DNA from: Bacteroidota bacterium
GTDB taxonomy: Bacteria; Zhuqueibacterota; Zhuqueibacteria; Zhuqueibacterales; Geothermadaptataceae
NCBI GenBank assembly: GCA_011375275.1
Contig: DRLW01000542.1
Coordinates: 1 to 17,263, forward strand
Reading direction: 5' to 3'
Length of the DNA stretch: 17,263 bases
The notes below the pieces were generated by a model. The model saw only the letters and a list, made by a program, of their open reading frames with translations. It did not search any database and was not told the DNA's origin. Below, in pieces: positions 7,870-15,544 of this stretch. Position 1 is the first letter of the stretch. Every line of letters starts with the position of its first letter. The translations under genes were made by a program, and so were the position numbers.

Positions 7870-7911
7870 TATGTAGTATCACACACTAAAAACGCATACT
7901 ACATACAGGAA
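7864..7911. promoter_or_regulatory. Putative NrdR double box / paired operator
   Basis: Box 1 (7864-7879) matches 13 of 16 positions of the NrdR consensus acaCwAtATaTwGtgt by hand count. Box 2 (7896-7911) matches 10 of 16. Their centres are 32 bp apart, about three helical turns, as expected for paired NrdR boxes. The two sites also share a perfect 10-bp inverted repeat, TATGTAGTAT (7870-7879) and ATACTACATA (7896-7905). NrdR represses ribonucleotide reductase genes in response to ATP/dATP. No nrdR gene is in the window. Another regulator could bind the same dyad. Confidence 0.5.
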
Positions 7912-7948
7912 TTCGTTGCAAATAAAAAGCCAAGCCAACATACAGGAA
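7901..7948. repeat. 11-bp direct repeat beside the nrdJ operator
   Basis: ACATACAGGAA occurs at 7901-7911 and again at 7938-7948, 37 bp apart start to start. The first copy overlaps box 2 of the putative NrdR operator. It could be an extra binding site or chance in AT-rich intergenic DNA. Confidence 0.5.
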
Positions 7949-7999
7949 AACAGCAGAAAAATTCGCGGTAACTCATGAATTTGCGCTTCGTTAAAATCC

Positions 8000-8029
8000 T
8001 TGCATCGTGTCGTTACAGACCTCTATATT
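8000..8029 (+). promoter_or_regulatory. Possible promoter for the editing-domain gene
   Basis: TTGCAT (8000-8005) and TATATT (8024-8029) are separated by 18 nt, about 120 nt before the start codon of the downstream gene. The -10 is good (5 of 6) and the -35 only fair (3 of 6). No better candidate is seen between 7912 and 8148. Confidence 0.35.
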
Positions 8030-8148
8030 GCTAAAATTTCGCAGCTTTTTCTTCACCGCAACCATCCCGGAAGTTCATCCCGATGCGGTTTGGACAGACA
8101 CCACCGGACAGCCCTGCGAAACAGGACTTTTGCCAATGGATGGCAGCA

Positions 8149-8559
8149 ATGAAAATGTTGATGCTTCACAGCCATGACTACTGGCTGAAACCCTATGAAC
8201 GCAATCTGGAAAATGCCGACCCCGATGCTGCGATCATCTCCTGCCGGGATGCCCTGGTCGCTCTCATCCATGTTGAGCGCAGCGACGAAGAACTCCCCGG
8301 TACGGTTACGACCAAGGCGCTGAAAAACATCAAGTGGCTGGCGCGAAAAATCGGCGCAAAGATGATCGTGCTGCACTCCTTTGCTCACCTGAGCACCTCG
8401 CGCGGGGAGCCTGAAATCGCTGAACAGATCATCCGGAATATGGCGACCCGCCTGGCAGCCTCCGGCTTTGCCGTGCAGATCACCCCGTTCGGTTACTTCA
8501 ATGAGTTTAAAATACACGTCGCCGGGCCTTCGCTTGCCAAAGTATTTATCGATATATAA
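8149..8559 (+). CDS. Free-standing archaeal-type threonyl-tRNA synthetase editing domain
   Basis: 136-residue protein resembling the N-terminal editing domain of archaeal threonyl-tRNA synthetases (tRNA-Thr_ED, DTD-like fold). In archaea this domain removes serine wrongly loaded on tRNA-Thr. Conserved-looking blocks are MKMLMLHSHDYW at the start, ALVALIHVE (36-43), HSFAHLS (76-82, His80) and PFGYFNEFKIHVAG (113-126, Lys121). His80 and Lys121 occupy places where the archaeal domain has functional His and Lys residues. It has no aminoacylation domain, so it would act in trans, on Ser-tRNA-Thr or possibly a D-aminoacyl-tRNA. The ATG at 8149 is chosen because family homology starts there; upstream in-frame ATGs (8140, 8083) add unmatched residues. 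The ribosome site is weak (GGATGG). It diverges from nrdJ. Confidence 0.8.
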   Translation: MKMLMLHSHDYWLKPYERNLENADPDAAIISCRDALVALIHVERSDEELPGTVTTKALKNIKWLARKIGAKMIVLHSFAHLSTSRGEPEIAEQIIRNMATRLAASGFAVQITPFGYFNEFKIHVAGPSLAKVFIDI

Positions 8560-8888
8560 CTTTTCCTTTTTGCAGACTTTGCTTATCTTTGTAACTTGTC
8601 CGCTGCCCTGCGGCCGGCTCTCGCAGGCGGACTCCGTTCCCAGAAATATGTGCAACCGTTCTGCTGCCACCTCAGACCTGTTGCCCTATCCTGTCTCATG
8701 TCATTATGCAGCACACCGGGCCTGCGCAACGAAGTGCCGGAATGCCGGGTGCGGACACCGCTCAGCAGGTGACATGTATTTTTCAGAGTGCTGATATCCG
8801 GTTTTGCCCACCTGCCGGGCTGAATTTCTTCGGGAATAACGACCGGGGTGGTTCATGTTCTGTGCCGAAAACTGCTGGAGCTGATCAT
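8560..8888 (+). other. 329-nt spacer upstream of bshC
   Basis: No supported gene. The bshC frame stays open up to 8706, but the extra 61 residues do not look like BshC. TATCTTTG (8584-8591) matches the Bacteroidota -7 element exactly, but I see no TTTG at a proper distance upstream. CCTGCG (8607-8612) and CGCAGG (8622-8627) form a 6-bp hairpin just after it. The promoter of the bsh cluster probably lies in this spacer. Confidence 0.4.
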
Positions 8889-10505
8889 ATGAAAATTTCC
8901 GCCGGAAATATTCCGGGCACCAATACACTGTATAAAAATTATCTCACCGCATTCGACCAGGTGGCAGAATTTTATGCCCACCCCTACAGGGGCGAGACAG
9001 CCATAGCCAGCCAGGCTGCACAGATGGAAGCCCGGCCACTGGACCGCCGTGCCCTCGGCGAGGTGCTGCGCGAACAAAACACCCGTTTCGGCGCCGGCGA
9101 TAAAACCTTTGCCAACATCGACAAACTCGTGGATGACAATGCGCTGGTCATCATCACCGGGCAGCAGACAGGGCTGTTCGGCGGGCCGTTGTATGTTCTG
9201 TACAAAGCCCTGACCGCGATCAAACTCGTCGACAGACTCGGACGGCAGTGCGAGCGATGTTTCGTGCCTGTTTTCTGGCTGGCCTCGGATGATGCGGATT
9301 TCGCCGAAGTCGATCACATCGATTTACAGGATAAAAACCATGCTTTGCGCCGCCTCGCTCTGCAAGCCCAGCCACCCGCCGGACGCCCGGTCTCAGAATT
9401 TATCCTGCCTGAAACTATTTCCGGCCTCATCGATGAGCTCGACCACCTGACGCAAAACAGCGAGTTCAAACCTTTCCTGCTCGATATCATCAAACAAAGT
9501 TACGCCCCGGGAACCAGCCTGAGCGATGCTTTTGGCCGCTGGCTGATGACACTGCTGCGTGAATTCGGCATCATTTTCATCGATCCCTCGGATGCGCGCA
9601 TCCGCAGGCTTGCTGCCCCGGTTTTCGAGTGGGAAATCCGCGAGCACAGCCCATCGACAACCGCTGTGCTGGCAAGCACGCAACGCCTGCAGCAAAAGCA
9701 TCTGCCGGCCCAGATCAGCATCCGCGAGGGCAGGCTGAATGTTTTTTATCTCGATGGCAGGCGCCATTCCCTGGCCTTCAAAAACGGCAGCATCCACAGC
9801 ACAGACGGCTCTCTTCAGTTCAGCCACCAGGAGCTGCTGGCGCTGGTGCAGGAACATCCCGAACGTTTCAGCCCCAACGTCGTGCTGCGTGCTCTGACGC
9901 AGGACTACATATTTCCAACCGTGGCCTATGTTGCCGGGCCGGCAGAGGTCTCCTATTTCGCCCAGCTCAAGGGAGTGTATGAACGCTTCGGCGTTCCCAT
10001 GCCCATCATTTATCCGCGCAAATCCCTCACTTTGATCGAGCCTTCAGCAGACCGCATCATGGATAAATATCATCTGAGCATAACGGATTTCTGGCAAAAT
10101 CCCGAGGTACTGCTCACCGAACTGGCGCGCCAGGCAATACCGGACGACCTGAGCGCAGAGTTGCAGCGGTTGAAAAAGCGCTGGTCTGCAGACCTGCAAT
10201 CGTTGGAGCAGGCATTCGACCATCTGGACCACACCCTGCTGCCGATGCTGCAGAACGCTGAGGGCCGTGCCATCGCCACCCTGAACCATCTGGAAAAGAA
10301 AATTCTGCAGGCGACGAAACGAAAACAGGAAACCGTGCGGGCGCAGATCATGCGGGTGGCGAACTCCGTGTATCCGCACCAGACGCTGCAGGAACGCGTG
10401 CATAACTACACACCGTGGCTGTTCAAATACGGCCCGGACCTGGTCGAGCGGCTCTACGAGCTTCTCGATGTTTCCAGTTTCGAACACCAACTCATCCGAC
10501 TGTGA
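8889..10505 (+). CDS. bshC: Bacillithiol biosynthesis cysteine-adding enzyme BshC
   Basis: Last step of bacillithiol synthesis: adds cysteine to glucosaminyl-malate. 538 residues, the same as the family norm (about 539 in Bacillus subtilis). Family blocks are ITGQQTGLFGGPLY (89-102, nucleotide-binding core region), VFWLASDDADFAEVDH (128-143) and the PRKSLTLIEP block in the middle. A charged helical or coiled-coil stretch lies near the C-terminus. The ATG at 8889 has GGAG 8 nt upstream and gives the expected start; an in-frame ATG at 8706 would add an unrelated extension. First gene of the co-directional cluster, 20 nt before bshB1. Confidence 0.95.
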   Translation: MKISAGNIPGTNTLYKNYLTAFDQVAEFYAHPYRGETAIASQAAQMEARPLDRRALGEVLREQNTRFGAGDKTFANIDKLVDDNALVIITGQQTGLFGGPLYVLYKALTAIKLVDRLGRQCERCFVPVFWLASDDADFAEVDHIDLQDKNHALRRLALQAQPPAGRPVSEFILPETISGLIDELDHLTQNSEFKPFLLDIIKQSYAPGTSLSDAFGRWLMTLLREFGIIFIDPSDARIRRLAAPVFEWEIREHSPSTTAVLASTQRLQQKHLPAQISIREGRLNVFYLDGRRHSLAFKNGSIHSTDGSLQFSHQELLALVQEHPERFSPNVVLRALTQDYIFPTVAYVAGPAEVSYFAQLKGVYERFGVPMPIIYPRKSLTLIEPSADRIMDKYHLSITDFWQNPEVLLTELARQAIPDDLSAELQRLKKRWSADLQSLEQAFDHLDHTLLPMLQNAEGRAIATLNHLEKKILQATKRKQETVRAQIMRVANSVYPHQTLQERVHNYTPWLFKYGPDLVERLYELLDVSSFEHQLIRL

Positions 10506-10525
10506 CAGCAACCCGGGAGAAAACC

Positions 10526-11275
10526 ATGTTTGGCAAACCGAACTTCGATGCTCTTGCTTTTGGCGCCCACCCGGACGACGTGGAAATCTGCTGTGGCGGC
10601 ACCCTGGCAAAGCTGGCAGACAGTGGCTACAAAACCGCGATCGTCACCCTGACTTCTGCGGAGCTGGGCACACGCGGCGACTCAGAGACCCGCGGCCGGG
10701 AGTTTGCCGAGGCTGCCCGCATCCTGGGCACGAGCTACCACAAAATGCTCGATATTCCTGATGGCGGTGTTTCCTGCGCAGAGGCGTACCGGCTGAAAGT
10801 CGTGCGGGAAATCCGTGAACTCCGGCCGCGCATCATCTTCAGCCATCACTGGGAATCGCGCCATCCGGACCATCACCACGCCTGCCGGCTGGTGCAGGAG
10901 GCGGTGTTTTTTGCCGGGCTGCCGCGCATCGATACCGGCCAGGAGCCGTGGCGGCCGTACAAGCTGATCTTCTATTTCAATCGCTTCGAGACTGAGCCGG
11001 ATTTTGTCGTCGATATCTCTGCCACCTTTGAACGCAAGATGCAGGCTGTACGCGCCTACCGCTCACAGTTTCACGGCGAGGATATGGACAAATATGGCGA
11101 CCGGGAAACCGCGATCAGCCATCCGGGCTTTCTCGACCACATCGAAGTGCGCGGCCGGCAGTACGGCATCTACATCGGCAAGCAGTATGCAGAGCCTTTT
11201 GTCGTGCGCGAGGCGCTGGAAATCGAAGACCCGGTTGCGCTTTTCGGCCCATCGTCGTATTATTCCGTTCCCTGA
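10526..11275 (+). CDS. bshB1: Bacillithiol biosynthesis deacetylase BshB1 (LmbE/PIG-L family)
   Basis: Zinc-dependent deacetylase that converts GlcNAc-malate to GlcN-malate, the middle step of bacillithiol synthesis. 249 residues. The metal and catalytic motif AHPDD is at 14-18 (His15, Asp17, Asp18) and the second motif HPDHHH at 113-118 supplies the third ligand. The block GKQYAEPFVVREAL (218-231) near the C-terminus is characteristic of BshB1 and sets it apart from BshB2. The start has GGGAG 8 nt upstream. It follows bshC directly, which supports the specific assignment over a generic PIG-L deacetylase. Confidence 0.95.
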   Translation: MFGKPNFDALAFGAHPDDVEICCGGTLAKLADSGYKTAIVTLTSAELGTRGDSETRGREFAEAARILGTSYHKMLDIPDGGVSCAEAYRLKVVREIRELRPRIIFSHHWESRHPDHHHACRLVQEAVFFAGLPRIDTGQEPWRPYKLIFYFNRFETEPDFVVDISATFERKMQAVRAYRSQFHGEDMDKYGDRETAISHPGFLDHIEVRGRQYGIYIGKQYAEPFVVREALEIEDPVALFGPSSYYSVP

Positions 11276-11309
11276 GAGAATAATGTGAGTCAGAAACCAT
11301 GAGGAAAAC

Positions 11310-12020
11310 ATGCGGCAAAACCTGCGGACATCAGCCATCGCCATGCTGGCTGCCGCTGCATTCTGGCACTGCGGCGGCGGCATGAAAATCATCGACAAAC
11401 CTATTTCGTTCAGCCAGACACGCATCGACCTGAGCCGGGACTACATCCGGGCGCACTATGGCCTCGAGGTGCAAAACATCGAAATCACACCGCGCATCAT
11501 CGTGCTGCACTGGACAGCAGTCGATGATTTCGATCGCTGTTTTGCAATTTTTAATCGCGAACAGCTCGAAGGCAGCCGGCCGGACCTGCAGGGCGCCGGG
11601 CAGGTGAACGTCGGCATTCATTTTCTCGTTTCCCGCCAGGGCGAGGTGCACCGCCTGATGCCGGAAACATGGATGGCGCGTCACTGCATCGGCATCAACC
11701 ACGCTTCTATCGGCGTGGAAAATGTCGGCGGCCAGAACAGTATCGACAACATGACCGATGAGCAGATCCGCGCCAACATCGAGCTGGTGCGGTATCTGGC
11801 AAAAAAATATCCCACGATCGAATACCTCATCGGCCATTATGAGTATCGCGAATTTGAGGGACATCCGCTCTGGCTGGAAAAAGATGACAGCTACCGGACG
11901 GAAAAGGTCGATCCGGGCGAGCGTTTCATGAATGCTGTACGCCGTGGCGTCGCGGACCTCGGTCTGAAGGGCGTTGCTGAAATCCGGGCTGAAAAAGGAC
12001 GCAGTGATGATCAGGATTGA
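11310..12020 (+). CDS. AmpD-like N-acetylmuramoyl-L-alanine amidase (exported)
   Basis: Peptidoglycan amidase of the Amidase_2 family that would cut the bond between MurNAc and the stem peptide. 236 residues. Residues 1-20 look like a signal sequence, with Cys21 followed by three Gly, so a lipoprotein is possible; the residue before the Cys is His, an odd lipobox. The active-site set lines up with AmpD: zinc ligands His67 (IVLHWTA), His176 (IGHYEY) and Asp201 (KVDPG), Lys199, and Glu137 (IGVEN). The gap between the second and third ligands is longer than in AmpD (25 against 10 residues). GAGGA lies just before the start. The 3' end overlaps the ABC ATPase gene by 14 nt, so it probably shares its transcript. 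Its place among bsh genes is unusual. Confidence 0.85.
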   Translation: MRQNLRTSAIAMLAAAAFWHCGGGMKIIDKPISFSQTRIDLSRDYIRAHYGLEVQNIEITPRIIVLHWTAVDDFDRCFAIFNREQLEGSRPDLQGAGQVNVGIHFLVSRQGEVHRLMPETWMARHCIGINHASIGVENVGGQNSIDNMTDEQIRANIELVRYLAKKYPTIEYLIGHYEYREFEGHPLWLEKDDSYRTEKVDPGERFMNAVRRGVADLGLKGVAEIRAEKGRSDDQD

Positions 12021-12780
12021 GGGGCTCAGGAAAAAGTTCGGCGACACTGAGGCACTGAAGGGGGTCTCCTTTGCGGTGCAACCGGGAGAAATCCTCGGTC
12101 TGCTCGGCCCGAACGGCGCTGGCAAATCCACCACGGTAAAAATCCTGACCGGACTGCTTCCTGCCTCCGGCGGCACTGCCTGGCTGAACAACTACAACAT
12201 CGCGACCGACCCGATCAAGGTCAAGAAAAGCTTTGGCTACGTCCCGGAGAGCGGCGCTCTGTATGAATCTCTGACCGGCTGGGAGTACCTCGAGCTGGTA
12301 GCAGACCTGCACCATCTCGACCGCGGTGTGTTCCGCCAGCGGGCAGGTGAATTTCTCGACCTGTTCGATCTGCTCGCCGATAAAGACCGCCGCATCAGCG
12401 GCTACTCCAAGGGGATGCGCCAGAAAATCCTCATCTCCGCCGCGCTGATCCACAATCCGCAGGTGCTCCTGTTCGACGAACCGCTGAACGGCGTCGATGC
12501 CAACACTGCGCTGATTTTCAAGCAACTGCTCAAGCGCCTCGGGGAACAGGGCAAAACCATCCTGTTCTGTTCGCATGTACTCGAAGTGGTCGAGCGCCTG
12601 TGCACCCGCATCGTCATCATCAACGAGGGGCTCGTGGTCGCAGACGGAACGCCTGAGGCCATTTCTGAACAGACAGGGCACGCCTCGCTGGAAAATGCCT
12701 TTCATCAGATTACCGGCGCTGCAGATGCCGATGAAAAAGCAGAAGAATTTCTGCAGGCTCTGGAGGGATTGAAGGCATGA
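12007..12780 (+). CDS. ABC transporter ATP-binding protein
   Basis: Cytoplasmic ATPase subunit of an ABC-2-type exporter, 257 residues. Walker A GPNGAGKS (34-41), signature region SGYSKGMRQK (131-140, SKGM in place of SGGQ), Walker B VLLFDEP (153-159, catalytic Glu158) and H-loop His190 are all present, so it should be active. The Q-loop position reads YVPES, with Glu instead of Gln, seen in some ABC-2 ATPases. The ATG at 12007 has AAGGA 7 nt upstream and begins inside the end of the amidase gene. Its stop overlaps the start of the membrane-protein gene (ATGA), which pairs the two as one transporter. Substrate unknown; see the findings. Confidence 0.92.
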   Translation: MIRIEGLRKKFGDTEALKGVSFAVQPGEILGLLGPNGAGKSTTVKILTGLLPASGGTAWLNNYNIATDPIKVKKSFGYVPESGALYESLTGWEYLELVADLHHLDRGVFRQRAGEFLDLFDLLADKDRRISGYSKGMRQKILISAALIHNPQVLLFDEPLNGVDANTALIFKQLLKRLGEQGKTILFCSHVLEVVERLCTRIVIINEGLVVADGTPEAISEQTGHASLENAFHQITGAADADEKAEEFLQALEGLKA

Positions 12781-14426
12781 GTGCCGTGCTGCAGCGTTTC
12801 GGCGTCGATGCCCACCAGTTGCGCGTGCTCCTGCGCCTGGCCTGGCGAAACGAAACGCGTGCCAGCCGCATGAGTTTCGGCATGAACCAGAACGGCAACC
12901 GTCCGCTGCTGGCTCTGTTCGGCTCTCTGCTGTTCTACCTGTTTGCCGGCATCTTTGCCGCGGTACTGATGTTCAAAACCGGCACGCTCTTTTCTGCGTT
13001 ACTGCTGCTGAACACCCTGGTTCTGCTCATGCTCGGCGGCCTGATCCTGGTCGAATACAACTCCGTGATTCTGTCGCCGGACGATTACCATATCCTCGGC
13101 TACATGCCGGTGAGCTCGCGCACGTTTCTCTTCGCCCGCATCGGCAACATGCTGCTCTATCTGCTGCTGTTTTCCGTGATGATCGCCGGGCCCTCTGTGC
13201 TGGCTCTGGCCTATATGTACAACTTTTCCCTTCCCGTCTTCATTGCGAGCAGCCTCAGTGTTTTTCTCACCGCTGTCCTGATCTGCCTGGCAGTCGTTTA
13301 CCTCTACGGTCTGCTGCTCAATCTCCTGCCCCCGCACAAGCTGAACACCCTGCTGTCTTTCCTCCAGTTCGGCCTGTCGATGGCGATCTACAGCAGCTAT
13401 CTCATTCTGCCGCGCTTTCTCAGCAATGACATGGACATGATTATCTTTGACATCAGATGGTACATGCTTGTGCTGCCGCCTGCCTGGTTTGCAGCACTCG
13501 CCGATCTGGCCGTGTCAGAGGCCACCACCCTCCACCTCATGGCCATCCTTCCGGGAGTTGCCCTGAGCGGTCTTCTCCTGCGCGGTCTGTTTTCGCGGGT
13601 CTCCATCGAGTACGCCCGCGCCATGGCAGCACTCACCGAAAACACCGCCACGCCAGAGAAGGCTGGCGCGAGCGAACAGAGCCGCAGCCATACGTTCAGC
13701 CTGTTCCGCAGCCCTTCTGCGCGCATCGTCACACGTCTGACCATGGCGCAATTCCGCTATGACAACCGGTTCAAACTCTCGGTCATCGGCTTTCTGCCCT
13801 TGATCCTGATCTATTTCTACATGGGGCTGCAACGGGGCACATTTCCTGATCCATTGGCCAGCGGCAGCACCGGGCTGGAAAACTTTTCCGTGCTCTATTT
13901 CGCCATTCTGATGCTGCCTCTGATCATGAAACAGAACATGGAAATGTCCGACGCCAGCGAGGCGGCATGGGTTTTTTACGCAACGCCTGTGCGTCTGTCC
14001 GGTCTGATTCTGGCAACGCGCAATATGCTGTTTCTCCTTTTTGCCGGCCCGGCGTTGCTTTTTATTTTTGTCATTTTCGGTTATTTTTTTCAGAACTGGC
14101 TGCATGCATTTTTACACCTGCTCACGATTACAGCGCTCAATTTCATCATGCTGCAGATCATCTACATCGTGAAACCGCGCCTGCCCTTTGCTGAGCCCAA
14201 AGTACGCAGCGGGCAATCCGGTTTGTTCGCTTTTCTGTTTTTCATTCTGCCCGGTATCGGACTCGGGCTGCTCTATCTCATCGTCCGGCTGGCTTATGAT
14301 TCCGCCGGCACATTGCTCATGCTCTATACCCTGCTGGCGCTGACGATCGCGGTGCTGGAAAAATTCTCGCACATGCGCATCGCATCTGTGGCCGGGAAAC
14401 TTCATTTCGACGGAAAAAAACAATGA
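12777..14426 (+). CDS. ABC-2-type transporter membrane protein
   Basis: Integral membrane partner of the ATPase just upstream, 549 residues. About 12 hydrophobic segments are visible, roughly at 43-65, 69-93, 118-145, 152-185, 188-212, 222-245, 252-270, then after a hydrophilic stretch (about 271-335) at 335-352, 368-390, 405-460, 483-506 and 509-527. This is two six-helix halves in one chain, so a single polypeptide could form the pore. The hydrophilic middle region carries charged residues and lies on one side of the membrane. The start overlaps the ATPase stop (ATGA), with GGAGGG 9 nt upstream. Its own stop overlaps the bshA start in the same way. I do not recognise a substrate-specific family. 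Confidence 0.85.
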   Translation: MSAVLQRFGVDAHQLRVLLRLAWRNETRASRMSFGMNQNGNRPLLALFGSLLFYLFAGIFAAVLMFKTGTLFSALLLLNTLVLLMLGGLILVEYNSVILSPDDYHILGYMPVSSRTFLFARIGNMLLYLLLFSVMIAGPSVLALAYMYNFSLPVFIASSLSVFLTAVLICLAVVYLYGLLLNLLPPHKLNTLLSFLQFGLSMAIYSSYLILPRFLSNDMDMIIFDIRWYMLVLPPAWFAALADLAVSEATTLHLMAILPGVALSGLLLRGLFSRVSIEYARAMAALTENTATPEKAGASEQSRSHTFSLFRSPSARIVTRLTMAQFRYDNRFKLSVIGFLPLILIYFYMGLQRGTFPDPLASGSTGLENFSVLYFAILMLPLIMKQNMEMSDASEAAWVFYATPVRLSGLILATRNMLFLLFAGPALLFIFVIFGYFFQNWLHAFLHLLTITALNFIMLQIIYIVKPRLPFAEPKVRSGQSGLFAFLFFILPGIGLGLLYLIVRLAYDSAGTLLMLYTLLALTIAVLEKFSHMRIASVAGKLHFDGKKQ

Positions 14427-15544
14427 AAATAGGCATCTCCTGTTATCCAACCCATGGCGGCTCCGGCGTCGTCGCTTCGGAGCTCGGCATTCAACTGGCC
14501 AATGCCGGCCACGAAATCCACATCATCAGTTACGCCGTGCCCTTTCGCCTCTCGGAATTCCATCCGAATATTCAACTGCACGAAGTCGAGGTCGGTGTGT
14601 ATCCATTGTTCAAATTTCCCCCCTATGCCCTGGGGTTGGCGACCAAAATGGCCGAAGTGATCATGGAGCATAAGCTCGACATCCTGCATGCGCACTATGC
14701 TGTGCCCCATGCGACCAGCGCATATCTGGCGCGGCAGATCATCGCGCCCCAGCCGATCAAGCTGATCACCACGCTGCATGGTACGGACATCACCCTCACC
14801 GGTGCAGACAGCAGTTTTCACCGCGTGGTCAAATTCAGCATCGAACAGTCCGACGGCGTTACCGCGGTTTCGCGCTACCTGCGCAGCCGGACGTTGCGCG
14901 AATTCAACATTCAGAACGATATCGAGGTGATCCATAACTTCGTCGATCCGGAACGCGGGCAGAAGCCTTCCACTGTGTGTAAAAAAAGCAAGTATGCCCC
15001 GAACGGAGAGTTTGTGCTGCTGCATGCTTCCAACTTCAGGTCTGTAAAACGCGTCCCTGACGTGGTGCGCATTTTCGCCAAAGTTCGCGATTCCGTACCC
15101 GCAAAGCTGATGCTTGTGGGCGAAGGGCCGGACAAGCTGCTGGTACAGCAAATCGTGCGCGAGCTTGGCCTGCAAAACGATGTCTTTTTTCTCGGCCAGG
15201 TCGATTTCATCGATGATCTGCTCAAATGCGCTGACCTGTTTCTCCTGCCCAGCGAACAGGAAAGTTTCGGCCTAGCCGCCCTCGAAGCGATGAACTGCAA
15301 CGTGCCGGTCATCGCCTCAATTACCGGTGGTATCCCCGAGGTCGTCGAACACGGCAAGACCGGTTATCTTTTCCCGGTAGGCGAGATCGCACTGATGGCC
15401 GAGGCCGCGGTCGAGCTGCTGGAAAATCCGACACAACTGCTGCAGTTCAAAAGCAACGCGCGCAAGCGCGCTGTCGAGCAGTTCGGCATCGAACGCATCA
15501 TGCCGCAATGGCTGGACTTTTATGAGAGGGTGATGAGCACATGA
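14423..15544 (+). CDS. bshA: Bacillithiol biosynthesis glycosyltransferase BshA (GT4)
   Basis: First step of bacillithiol synthesis: transfers GlcNAc from UDP-GlcNAc to L-malate. 373 residues (377 in Bacillus subtilis). Features of the family are CYPTHGGSGVVASELG near residue 7, HGTDITLTG, EQSDGVTAVSRYLR, VIHNFVDPE, the second-domain start LLHASNFRSVKR, and the nucleotide-sugar motif EQESFGLAALEAM with the retaining-GT4 E-x7-E pattern, followed by GGIPEVVEHGKTGYL. It begins within the last codons of the ABC membrane-protein gene (ATGA overlap) with only a weak ribosome site, so translational coupling is likely. It is split from bshC and bshB1 by the amidase and transporter genes. Confidence 0.96.
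   Translation: MKIGISCYPTHGGSGVVASELGIQLANAGHEIHIISYAVPFRLSEFHPNIQLHEVEVGVYPLFKFPPYALGLATKMAEVIMEHKLDILHAHYAVPHATSAYLARQIIAPQPIKLITTLHGTDITLTGADSSFHRVVKFSIEQSDGVTAVSRYLRSRTLREFNIQNDIEVIHNFVDPERGQKPSTVCKKSKYAPNGEFVLLHASNFRSVKRVPDVVRIFAKVRDSVPAKLMLVGEGPDKLLVQQIVRELGLQNDVFFLGQVDFIDDLLKCADLFLLPSEQESFGLAALEAMNCNVPVIASITGGIPEVVEHGKTGYLFPVGEIALMAEAAVELLENPTQLLQFKSNARKRAVEQFGIERIMPQWLDFYERVMST

Noticed and set aside
8706..8888. 61-residue N-terminal extension of bshC
   Set aside because: The extension has no likeness to BshC, lacks a ribosome site, and the ATG at 8889 has GGAG at good spacing and gives the standard family length.
10415..10525. Upstream start for bshB1 inside bshC
   Set aside because: The extra 37 residues read in a different frame of bshC and have no family match. 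GGGAG before the ATG at 10526 and the normal length of 249 residues fix the start.
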